DNA of 20,677 bases, from assembly GCA_964605095.1 (NCBI GenBank), contig CAZSBS010000058.1, forward strand, positions 1-20,677, in the 5' to 3' direction. Both the position numbers and the translations under genes were made by a program. The notes below the pieces were generated by a model that saw nothing but the letters and a program-made list of their open reading frames with translations, searched no databases and had not been told where the DNA came from. This DNA comes from JAUWQU01 sp964605095 (GTDB lineage: Bacteria; Planctomycetota; Phycisphaerae; SM23-33). Shown here in pieces: positions 1 through 6,160 of this stretch. Within the stretch, counting starts at the first letter, position 1, and the number at the start of each line of letters is the position of its first letter.

Positions 1-266
1 CGGGCGGGCTTGGCCGCAAAAACCTGCTCCAACTTGGTGAACGGGTTGATGCCCTTACGCTTCGGGGTGGCCGGCTTCTGGATGACCATGATCTTCAGCA
101 GGCCCGGCAAAGCAAAAACGCCAGGACCTTTCTTGCCCACGGCAGTCTTGATCTCGCAGGAAAGTTCGTCGAACACCGACGACACCTGCTTGCGGGAAAG
201 CTGCGTGGCCGCCGCGATCTTCGTCAGAATCTCACTCTTCGTTGCGGGTTTGGCACTCTTTGCCAT
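1..266 (-). CDS. HU-family DNA-binding protein (3' end cut by window edge)
   Basis: Small basic nucleoid protein of the HU/IHF fold, which binds and bends DNA as a dimer. Only the first 88 codons are in the window; the gene continues past position 1. The N-terminus reads MAKSAKPATKSEILTKIAAA, a Lys/Ala-rich lead into the usual helix-turn-helix dimer core, followed by SRKQVSSVFDEL and a GVFALPGLLKI segment that matches the HU beta saddle. Where most HU proteins carry the GRNPxTG arm, this one reads KRKGINPFTKLEQVF, a variant I associate with planctomycete HU paralogues (family knowledge, not searched). The ATG at 264-266 is supported by an AAGGAGA ribosome binding site 6 nt upstream and by a promoter-like site at 327-355 on the same strand. 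The C-terminal length and any basic tail cannot be judged. Confidence 0.9.
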   Translation of the reverse strand, partial: MAKSAKPATKSEILTKIAAATQLSRKQVSSVFDELSCEIKTAVGKKGPGVFALPGLLKIMVIQKPATPKRKGINPFTKLEQVFAAKPA

Positions 267-326
267 TGTGCGTCTCCTTACCTAAAAAGGTTCCTGGATC
301 GGGACACTGTCGTCCATAACGGCGGT

Positions 327-355
327 ATTCTACGTGGGCAATCTTCCGATGGCAA
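327..355 (-). promoter_or_regulatory. Sigma70-like promoter of the HU gene
   Basis: On the minus strand there is a TTGCCA -35 box (355-350), a 17-nt spacer and a TAGAAT -10 box (332-327). Both boxes match the consensus at five of six positions. Transcription would begin near 320 and give a leader of about 55 nt that ends in the AAGGAGA ribosome binding site. Inferred from sequence only. Confidence 0.6.
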
Positions 356-446
356 GAAAATCCAGCCGATACTTCAGCATGTTTCGCTTCATTTTCCATT
401 GCCCGCGCCAGTTCGCGTTTTCAGCACACACCAACTTGACGAAGTA

Positions 447-455
447 TGCTAAAAT
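447..455 (+). promoter_or_regulatory. Candidate extended -10 promoter for the S53 protease
   Basis: TGCTAAAAT fits an extended -10 (TGn followed by TAAAAT) in the most A/T-rich spot of this gap. No acceptable -35 box lies 16-18 nt upstream. It would give a long leader of about 185 nt that includes the hairpins at 529-600. Weak evidence. Confidence 0.3.
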
Positions 456-528
456 AAAATGTCGTGATCTGGTTGACTTGAGGTCATGTTTGAGCAGTGG
501 GTCCGCTTGCCTGCCTGCGGTGGCGAGT

Positions 529-600
529 GGAGGCCTGGCGGCAGGTTGCTTCTTCGCAAGTGCCACGGCCTCCGCATAGGCCGTACGGTCGCTGTATGCG
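529..600 (+). promoter_or_regulatory. Two tandem stem-loops in the S53 protease leader
   Basis: The first hairpin pairs GGAGGCCTGGC (529-539) with GCCACGGCCTCC (562-573) with one bulged C, and an inner TTGC/GCAA stem (546-549 with 556-559). The second pairs CGCATA (573-578) with TATGCG (595-600) around a CCGTACGG palindrome. They end about 30 nt before the AAGGAG ribosome binding site at 632-637. There is no U-tract, so they do not look like an intrinsic terminator. They match no riboswitch class I recognise; a structured leader is a hypothesis. Confidence 0.4.
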
Positions 601-645
601 GCCGGATAAACTATTCGTCATGCGTGACTGGAAGGAGAACGGGCA

Positions 646-3600
646 ATGTCCCCGTCGCCCCACCTGGCCGGTAGGTTGCGGAGATTGTACGGGACCGTTC
701 GGACACGGTTGCGTTCCGTGAGCGCGCAGCCTGCAAAGCCGCTTGCGGCCTGCCCGGCAGCCGAGATGCGGTGCTTTGCGGAGGAGCTTGAGCCGAGGCT
801 GCTGTTGTCCGGCGTAACGCCGGGCGCGTCGCTCGATGACGGTTTCGCGGTTCAGTATGTCATCTACGATGCCGCCGGGGGCAATTCAGGCGTTTCAACC
901 CAGGGCGCGGATGCCATTGCCTCGGAGTTTTCTCCGCTTGGCTCATCGTCGCGGGTCGGGCTTACTCCTCAGCAGATCAGGGCGGCTTACGGGATCGATT
1001 CCATCATGGTCGGCTCGCTCATCGGTGACGGCACGGGGCAGACCATCGTCATTGTGGACGCCTACGACAATCCTTCCTTCGTCAGCAGCAGCGACCCGAA
1101 TTACGTCAACAGCGACCTGTACAAGTTCAACCAGTATTTCGGCCTGGGCGACTTCGGCGGCCCGGGCCAGCCGACGTTCACGAAGCTCGACCAGAACGGA
1201 GGCACCTCCTATCCGGCCGGGGACCAGGATTGGGGCACGGAGATCGCCCTCGATGTCGAATGGACCCACGCCATCGCCCCCAAAGCCAACATCGTCCTGA
1301 TCGAAGCAAACAGCGCCTATGACACGGACCTGATGTGGACCGCTGTCAACACAGCCCGGAACCTGCCGGGAGCCTCGGTGATTTCGATGAGTTTCGGCGT
1401 CAGTGAGTATTCCGACGATCTTTCCCAGAACTCGATCTTCCTTACGCCGGCCGGCCATGCCGGCGTGACCTTTGTTGCGGCCTCGGGCGACGACGGCTCG
1501 CCGGGCCTGTATCCGGCGTATTCGCCAAACGTGCTGGCCGTGGGCGGCACCACGCTCACCCTGAGCGGCAACAATTACGTCAGCGAAACCGCATGGAGCG
1601 GCAGCGGCGGAGGGCAGAGCACGTCCGAGCTTGCGCCGACATACCAGGACGGTGTGCAGACCTCAACCAAGCGCCAGATGCCCGATGTGTCATTTGACGC
1701 CAACCCCAATTCGGGCGTGGCCGTCTACGATTCCTACGGAGAGGGCGCTTCAACCCCATGGGTCCAGGTCGGCGGCACCAGCCTGTCGGCGCCGTGCTGG
1801 GCGGGTCTGATCGCAATCGCCAATCAGATTCGCGCATCACAGGGCCTGTCCTCGCTCGACGGGAAATCGGAGACCCTGCCGGGCATATACTCCCTCCAGG
1901 CGGCCGACTTCCACGACATCACCAGTGGCGGCAATGGAGGTTTCCTCGCCGGCCCCGGTTACGACCTGGTTACGGGCCGCGGCAGCCCTGTTGCCAACAT
2001 CCTCGTGCCGGCGCTGGCGGCCACCAATATCCCCGAGCCCTTGGTGTTCTACTCAGCCAACATGGATACCGATCCCGGGTGGACCTACCAAAGCCAGAGC
2101 CAATGGGCGTGGGGGCATCCTACCGGCGGCTCAGGCAGCCAGGGAGGCCCCGACCCGACTTCAGGGCACACGGGCTCCAATGTAGTCGGGTACAACCTCT
2201 CCGGCGGATACTCCAAGATAAACAACACGCAGTACGTCACGACGCAAGCCATAGACTGCGCGGGGCGCACCGGCGTAACGCTTGATTTCTGGCGATGGCT
2301 GGGCGTGGACTCCTCCAACAGCGACCACGCGTCCGTTCAGGTCTCCAGCAATGGATCAACCTGGACGACGGTGTTTCAGAACCCGTCGATAACGACAAAT
2401 GAAACGGCATGGTCTTATCAGACTTACGACATTTCCGCGGTCGCCGACAACCAGGCCGCTGTCTACATTCGCTGGGGTATGGGCAGGACGAACAGGTCGG
2501 GGAACTATTGCGGCTGGAACATCGACGACGTTACACTGAGCCAGACCGCCGGATTTTCCACAGGCCCCAGGGCAACCGACCCCAACATCAGCATCACCAG
2601 CAGCCCCTCGGGCACGTTGGGCACGTACAAGGTCGGCGACGCCGTGACGGCGCGCTGGAACGACACCTCCGGCGGCGACGGCAATACCGGCGCCCTGGCC
2701 GCGGCGAACCCCGTGACGGTGGACTTCAGCCAGTTCGGCGGGCCGGCCGCAGTGGCGGCGACGAACAGCGGCGGCTTCTGGACGGCCAGCTATGCGATTT
2801 TGGCCGGGCCAATCGACTCCGTGAACCGCAACGTGTCGGTGACGGTAACCGACCTTGCGGGCAACGTGGCGACCACGGCGGATACGACGAACCTGTCCGT
2901 GGACAACCAGCCGCCGACGGCCAGCATAGCAGCCGTGACGCCGGACCCTGGAACGACGGCCGTAAGTCAGATCGCCATCGTGTTCAGCGAGCCGGTCGGC
3001 GGGTTTGACCTGTCCGACCTCGAACTCACACGCAACGGCGGAGGCAACCTGCTCACCGGTTCGCAGACCCTCGACACCAGCGACGACGTGACCTGGCTCC
3101 TTGGCGACCTCTCCGACATGACGGGCACTCCCGGCATGTACGTGCTCAGCCTTACCGCCGCCGGCTCGGGTATTGTCGACGACGCCGGGAACCCGCTGGC
3201 CGGCGACGACGTGTTCAGCTTCGGCAACCCGACCGGTGACGTCAACGGCGATGGGGTGGTTGACGCCGCCGACTACATCGCCCTGAAACGGGCCTTCGGC
3301 TCCAGCGTCCCTTCTCCCGGAGAGTCTGCCGATTTCAACGGAAGCGGCACCGTGGACTACGAAGACCTCGTTGCCCTTATGGGCAATTTCGGGCAGAGCA
3401 TCAACATGGCTTTCTCCGCTCCCCAGCAGGTTGCGGGGGCGGCTTCGCCGATGTCGGCGATGACTGCCGGCACGCCGGAGACCGTCGCCGCGGCCACGAT
3501 GGCTGACCCGCTCGTAATGCCGCCAACTTCATCATACACCCTCCAAGACGCCGCGGCAGTCCTGGACGCCCTTGCCGCTTCGCAGCCGTCGCGCCTGGCC

Positions 3601-3888
3601 GCCGCACCGTATTCCGCCCTGCCAACTTACACCGGGCCGCCGACTCCGCTGGCCGGGCGCGCCAAACCCCTGTCGACATTCCTCTCCCCTCCGCGGAGCC
3701 ACAGCAAGGCGGGGCAAGTGGTTGCGGATGCTCTTGCACTGGCCGGGCCGTGGCGGACCAACGGCTCAGCCAGCCACCAGTCGCCCGATGAACCTTGGAT
3801 GGCCAGCCTGACCGTTGACCTCGCCGGCAAGCCGCGCAAGGGCCTGCTCGATCCCATCGGGCTGGACCCGCTGGCGGCGAGCAAATAG
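646..3888 (+). CDS. Secreted S53 (sedolisin) protease with LEPR-XLL motif, jelly-roll/Ig-like region and dockerin
   Basis: Probable exported serine-carboxyl peptidase of 1080 aa. The start is set by AAGGAG at 632-637, 8 nt before the ATG. The N-terminus carries LEPRLLLSG (residues 48-56), the LEPR-XLL motif of planctomycete surface proteins. The catalytic domain begins near LTPQQIRAAYGI (about residue 105) and shows the sedolisin set: E199 and D203 in GTEIALD, the oxyanion Asp D282 in ASGDDG, and Ser S379 in GGTSLSAP. The family's calcium-site pattern follows: D424-I425, then G436, G438 and D440. No full activation prodomain is present between motif and catalytic domain. Next come a jelly-roll-like region (about 458-625, ending GWNIDDVTL), two Ig-like segments (about 640-860), a dockerin-type repeat pair (about 864-917, DVNGDGVVDAADY and DFNGSGTVDYEDL) and an unusual Ala/Pro-rich tail of about 160 residues. 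The substrate is unknown. Confidence 0.93.
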   Translation: MSPSPHLAGRLRRLYGTVRTRLRSVSAQPAKPLAACPAAEMRCFAEELEPRLLLSGVTPGASLDDGFAVQYVIYDAAGGNSGVSTQGADAIASEFSPLGSSSRVGLTPQQIRAAYGIDSIMVGSLIGDGTGQTIVIVDAYDNPSFVSSSDPNYVNSDLYKFNQYFGLGDFGGPGQPTFTKLDQNGGTSYPAGDQDWGTEIALDVEWTHAIAPKANIVLIEANSAYDTDLMWTAVNTARNLPGASVISMSFGVSEYSDDLSQNSIFLTPAGHAGVTFVAASGDDGSPGLYPAYSPNVLAVGGTTLTLSGNNYVSETAWSGSGGGQSTSELAPTYQDGVQTSTKRQMPDVSFDANPNSGVAVYDSYGEGASTPWVQVGGTSLSAPCWAGLIAIANQIRASQGLSSLDGKSETLPGIYSLQAADFHDITSGGNGGFLAGPGYDLVTGRGSPVANILVPALAATNIPEPLVFYSANMDTDPGWTYQSQSQWAWGHPTGGSGSQGGPDPTSGHTGSNVVGYNLSGGYSKINNTQYVTTQAIDCAGRTGVTLDFWRWLGVDSSNSDHASVQVSSNGSTWTTVFQNPSITTNETAWSYQTYDISAVADNQAAVYIRWGMGRTNRSGNYCGWNIDDVTLSQTAGFSTGPRATDPNISITSSPSGTLGTYKVGDAVTARWNDTSGGDGNTGALAAANPVTVDFSQFGGPAAVAATNSGGFWTASYAILAGPIDSVNRNVSVTVTDLAGNVATTADTTNLSVDNQPPTASIAAVTPDPGTTAVSQIAIVFSEPVGGFDLSDLELTRNGGGNLLTGSQTLDTSDDVTWLLGDLSDMTGTPGMYVLSLTAAGSGIVDDAGNPLAGDDVFSFGNPTGDVNGDGVVDAADYIALKRAFGSSVPSPGESADFNGSGTVDYEDLVALMGNFGQSINMAFSAPQQVAGAASPMSAMTAGTPETVAAATMADPLVMPPTSSYTLQDAAAVLDALAASQPSRLAAAPYSALPTYTGPPTPLAGRAKPLSTFLSPPRSHSKAGQVVADALALAGPWRTNGSASHQSPDEPWMASLTVDLAGKPRKGLLDPIGLDPLAASK

Positions 3889-3949
3889 CCGCCGCCCGGC
3901 ATAAGGATTTTCCCCGCTTGGGTGTTTAGAGCAAACCGTTCGACGCGAC

Positions 3950-3977
3950 GGGCAACGGGACTCTTGACTCGGGACTT
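3950..3977 (+). repeat. Heptamer tandem repeat, GGGACTC family
   Basis: Read in steps of seven from 3957 the sequence is GGGACTC, TTGACTC, GGGACTT, preceded by a weaker unit at 3950-3956 (GGGCAAC). Three clear units are in phase without gaps. It lies about 60 bp after the protease stop codon. Confidence 0.65.
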
Positions 3978-4092
3978 TTCTTTACGGCGGGCCGCCTTAA
4001 CGATAATACCTCCAAGGGCAGGCTTGGCGGTCGGTGCGGTAATGAACGGGGTGAACTGGTGGGCGGCCCGGCGGGAGTCGTGACCTCCGCAA

Positions 4093-4122
4093 GATAGGTC
4101 CTATAGGACCCATAGGACCTAT
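4093..4122 (+). repeat. Nonamer tandem repeat, YATAGGWCC family, with an embedded palindrome
   Basis: Units of nine read GATAGGTCC, TATAGGACC, CATAGGACC and the start of a fourth (TAT). The first two units form a perfect 14-bp palindrome, GGTCCTATAGGACC (4097-4110). Two related units occur at 7521-7538. Confidence 0.65.
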
Positions 4123-4246
4123 GCCGTGCTATCGGCCGGAAGAGGCGGTTCTTCTGCACCGCACGCCAACAGCGCAGCCGCCCCGCCGACAGCGCAGCCG
4201 CCCATTGCGTTCGGGCAGGCTTTGAGTACGCTGTAGTCGGACGCGA

Positions 4247-4541
4247 TTAGCGACCGGCCTTCAGCCCCGTTCACGGGGCTTTGATCCCGCGATAGCGGGA
4301 GTATAGCCCAGGCCTTTGAGGCCTGGGGTAATCGGACGCTCTTGTTGTTTTTCAGCACGCTTCAGCTCGTTTGAGGAAGGCTTTAGCCTAAAGGCTCTCA
4401 AAATTGGGTAAGCCCGCTGAAGCGGGCTAAGAGGAAGAAACAAAAAGGAATGACGCAACCCAGGCCTAAAAGGCCTGGTCTAAACCCCCGCTGTCGCGGG
4501 GGCGAAGCCCCGTGAACGGGGCTGAATAACAAGGTTGCTAA
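4247..4541. repeat. Approximately 295-bp imperfect inverted repeat made of nested palindromes (REPIN- or MITE-like)
   Basis: Eight palindromes lie in order. A: AGCCCCGTTCACGGGGCT (4263-4280). B: TCCCGCGATAGCGGGA (4285-4300). C: CCCAGGCC/GGCCTGGG (4307-4327). D: TTTGAG/CTCAAA enclosing CTTTAG/CTAAAG (4370-4402). E: AGCCCGCTGAAGCGGGCT (4411-4428). F: CCAGGCCT/AGGCCTGG (4460-4478). G: CCCCCGC/GCGGGGG (4485-4502). H: AGCCCCGTGAACGGGGCT (4506-4523). H is the exact reverse complement of A, and F and G are close reverse complements of C and B. The flanks are also inverted: TTAGCGACC before A answers GGTTGCTAA after H. No coding frame is present, so any mobility would need enzymes from elsewhere. Confidence 0.75.
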
Positions 4542-4576
4542 ACACAGTCACGCCATCAGGCCCGAACGTCGGGGTG

Positions 4577-4606
4577 GTGAACGGGGCTGAAGAACAAGGT
4601 CGCTAA
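4577..4606 (+). repeat. Second partial copy of the palindrome element's right end
   Basis: GTGAACGGGGCTGAAGAACA and the following AGGTCGCTAAG repeat the right end of the larger element at 4513-4541 (GTGAACGGGGCTGAATAACA, then AGGTTGCTAA) with two substitutions. The copy lacks the left half of palindrome H, so it is a truncated end or a solo unit. Confidence 0.65.
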
Positions 4607-4651
4607 GACGTACTCTGTACCCAGGCCGGTGGCGTACCAGTGTAGACTTAA

Positions 4652-4781
4652 GCATTGAACATGGAACATTGAACATGGAGCCTGGAACATCGAGCATTCG
4701 GCCTATGGCATTCTTGGCATTTGTCATTAATGGCATTGAACATTGAACATTCAGCATTGAACATTGAGCATTGAGCATTCA
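4652..4781 (+). repeat. Degenerate heptamer array, RCATTGA family, ending at the galM ribosome binding site
   Basis: Read in sevens from 4652: GCATTGA, ACATGGA, ACATTGA, ACATGGA, GCCTGGA, ACATCGA, GCATTCG and so on. After a degraded middle, seven units are in strict phase from 4733 to 4781. The array covers about 130 bp and stops two bases before AAGGAGA (4784-4790). It is transcribed into the galM leader if the promoter lies upstream. A shorter related array occurs at 9452-9500. Confidence 0.85.
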
Positions 4782-4783
4782 CC

Positions 4784-4790
4784 AAGGAGA
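4784..4790 (+). promoter_or_regulatory. Strong ribosome binding site of galM
   Basis: AAGGAGA sits 8 nt before the ATG at 4799 and directly follows the last heptamer unit. It fixes the galM start and rules out the in-repeat start codons upstream. Confidence 0.8.
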
Positions 4791-4798
4791 CCTTCATC

Positions 4799-5860
4799 AT
4801 GGGCGTTTCGAGCAAGCCATTCGGCGTGACGGGCGACGGGAAGCAGGCGGAGCTATTCACGCTTACCAACGCTCGCGGCCACGCGATGCGGGTAACCAAT
4901 TACGGCGGGATCATCACTGGCCTGGACATGCCCGACCGCGCCGGCAAGACCGCCGACGTCGTGCTGGGCTTCGACACGCTGGAAGAATACCTGGGCAAGC
5001 AGCCGTATTTCGGGGCGATCGTCGGGCGGTACGCCAATCGCATCGCCGGCGGCAAGTTCACGCTGGACGGGCAGGCCTACGTGCTGCCGAAGAACGACGG
5101 CCCCAACGGCCTGCACGGCGGGCTCAAGGGTTTCGACAAGGTCCTCTGGCAGGCGGAGGGCCGGCAGACGCCCCAGGGCCCGGCGCTGCACCTGTCGTAC
5201 GTCAGCGCCGACGGCGAGGAGGGCTACCCCGGCGAGATGACGGTCCGCGTGGCCTACACCCTGACCAACCGCGACGAGCTTCGCGTCGAGTACTCAGCCA
5301 CGTCCACCAAGCCGACGGTGGTGAACCTCAGCCAGCACTCGTACTTCAACCTGGGCGGGGCGGGCGAGGGCGACATTCTCGGCCACCAGTTGCAGATCTT
5401 CGCCGACAGCTTCACGCCCATCGACTCGGTGCTGATCCCGACGGGCGAGATTCGCAGCGTTGCCGGCACGCCGCTGGACTTCCGCCAGCCGCACACGATG
5501 GGCGAGCGGATCGGCGTGGCCGACGAGCAGCTCCGCAACGGGCTCGGCTACGACCACAACTACGTGCTCCGCACCGCGGGGGCGGCGGGGCTCATCCGGG
5601 CCGTGCGAGTGGCTGAGCCAGGCAGCGGGCGCGTGATGGAAGTCTGGACCAGCGAGCCAGGCGTGCAACTCTACTCGGGCAACTTCCTGGACTCCACCAA
5701 CGTCGGCAAGGGCCGCAGAACATACCACAAGTATTACGGCTTCTGCCTGGAGACGCAGCACTACCCGGATTCGCCAAACCACCCGGCCTTCCCGTCGTGC
5801 GTGCTTCGCCCGGGCCAGACCCTGCGGACGATGACGGAGTTCCGCTTCTCGGCGGAGTAA
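4799..5860 (+). CDS. galM: Aldose 1-epimerase (mutarotase)
   Basis: Interconverts the alpha and beta anomers of galactose, glucose and related aldoses, feeding the Leloir pathway. The 353-aa length is normal for GalM and no signal peptide is seen, so it should be cytosolic. Family motifs appear in order: GRYANRIAGGKF with the conserved N80-R81, NGLHGG with H106, NLSQHSYFNLGG with the proposed catalytic acid H180, YDHNYVL with D252, and CLETQHYPDSPNHPAFPS with the catalytic base E318. All key residues are present, so an active enzyme is expected. No other galactose gene adjoins it: a repeat-rich gap lies upstream and a CNNM membrane protein gene lies 300 bp downstream on the same strand. The heptamer array against its ribosome binding site is the odd feature of this locus. 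Confidence 0.95.
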   Translation: MGVSSKPFGVTGDGKQAELFTLTNARGHAMRVTNYGGIITGLDMPDRAGKTADVVLGFDTLEEYLGKQPYFGAIVGRYANRIAGGKFTLDGQAYVLPKNDGPNGLHGGLKGFDKVLWQAEGRQTPQGPALHLSYVSADGEEGYPGEMTVRVAYTLTNRDELRVEYSATSTKPTVVNLSQHSYFNLGGAGEGDILGHQLQIFADSFTPIDSVLIPTGEIRSVAGTPLDFRQPHTMGERIGVADEQLRNGLGYDHNYVLRTAGAAGLIRAVRVAEPGSGRVMEVWTSEPGVQLYSGNFLDSTNVGKGRRTYHKYYGFCLETQHYPDSPNHPAFPSCVLRPGQTLRTMTEFRFSAE

Positions 5861-5867
5861 CAACGGC

Positions 5868-5883
5868 GGTAGCCAGTAGCCGG
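5868..5883 (+). repeat. Short heptamer repeat, GGTAGCC family
   Basis: GGTAGCC followed in phase by AGTAGCC and then GG. Only two units, but the word is that of the longer arrays at 7439-7467 and, inverted, 7565-7593. Confidence 0.5.
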
Positions 5884-6099
5884 TTCGCCCGCCTGCCCCG
5901 GCAGGGGGCAGTGGACTGTAGCCGCGGGTGGAGCGACATGGCCGCACAGCGGCCGTCGCGGAACCCGTGGAAAAAGGGGGCTCCATTTATCCTTTCGCCC
6001 CGGCGGGGCAAAGGAATGTCTCCTCCGCCCCTGCCGGGGCGGATTCGTGTGCCGCTTGGCACCTGTGGAAACACTCTTTCCCCCTCCCGCCCCGGCGGG

Positions 6100-6105
6100 T
6101 ATGAT
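6100..6105 (+). promoter_or_regulatory. Candidate -10 box for the CNNM gene
   Basis: TATGAT matches the -10 consensus at five of six positions and lies about 55 nt before the likely start. The sequence at the -35 distance (TTTCCC, 6077-6082) is poor. Confidence 0.35.
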
Positions 6106-6160
6106 TGTTCGTCATGGATAAGTTCCCGTCACAACAGCCCGTTGGGAGGCAGGTAGCATC

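Larger units (their letters stand above)
267..645. other. Divergent intergenic region between HU and the S53 protease
   Basis: No credible gene is seen. It holds the HU promoter on the minus strand (327-355), an A/T-rich extended -10 candidate for the protease on the plus strand (447-455), and two adjacent hairpins (529-600) in what would be the protease leader. Short open frames here have no ribosome binding sites and are not reported as genes. Confidence 0.7.
3889..4798. other. Gene-free region rich in short repeats and palindromes
   Basis: This 910-bp gap contains no credible gene. In order it holds GGGACTC-type heptamers (3950-3977), a nonamer repeat (4093-4122), a 15-bp direct repeat at 4169-4183 and 4189-4203 (period 20), the nested-palindrome element (4247-4541), a second partial copy of that element's end (4577-4606), and the RCATTGA heptamer array (4652-4781) that runs up to the galM ribosome binding site. 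Open frames on the minus strand here, such as one reading MLNAQCSMLNVQCSM, are by-products of the heptamer repeat. Confidence 0.85.
5861..6160. other. Intergenic gap between galM and the CNNM gene
   Basis: No gene is seen. It has two GGTAGCC-type heptamers at 5868-5881, GC-rich hairpins such as CCGCCCC/GGGGCGG (6025-6031 with 6036-6042), a similar GCCCCGGCGGGGC palindrome around 6000, and a candidate -10 box TATGAT (6100-6105) before the CNNM gene. No U-tract follows the hairpins, so they are not clear intrinsic terminators. Confidence 0.6.

Noticed and set aside
4169..4203. Direct repeat of ACAGCGCAGCCGCCC with period 20
   Set aside because: Only two copies in GC-rich spacer; too little to define an element, though it is noted in the intergenic entry.
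4652..4781. CRISPR array
   Set aside because: The units are 7 nt with no spacers and no 23-45 bp direct repeats, and no cas genes are nearby.
4548..4899. Minus-strand open frames reading MLNAQCSMLNVQCSM and similar
   Set aside because: They are translations of the RCATTGA heptamer array; a 7-nt unit cycles through all frames every 21 nt and stays open by chance. There is no ribosome binding site, and they run into galM.
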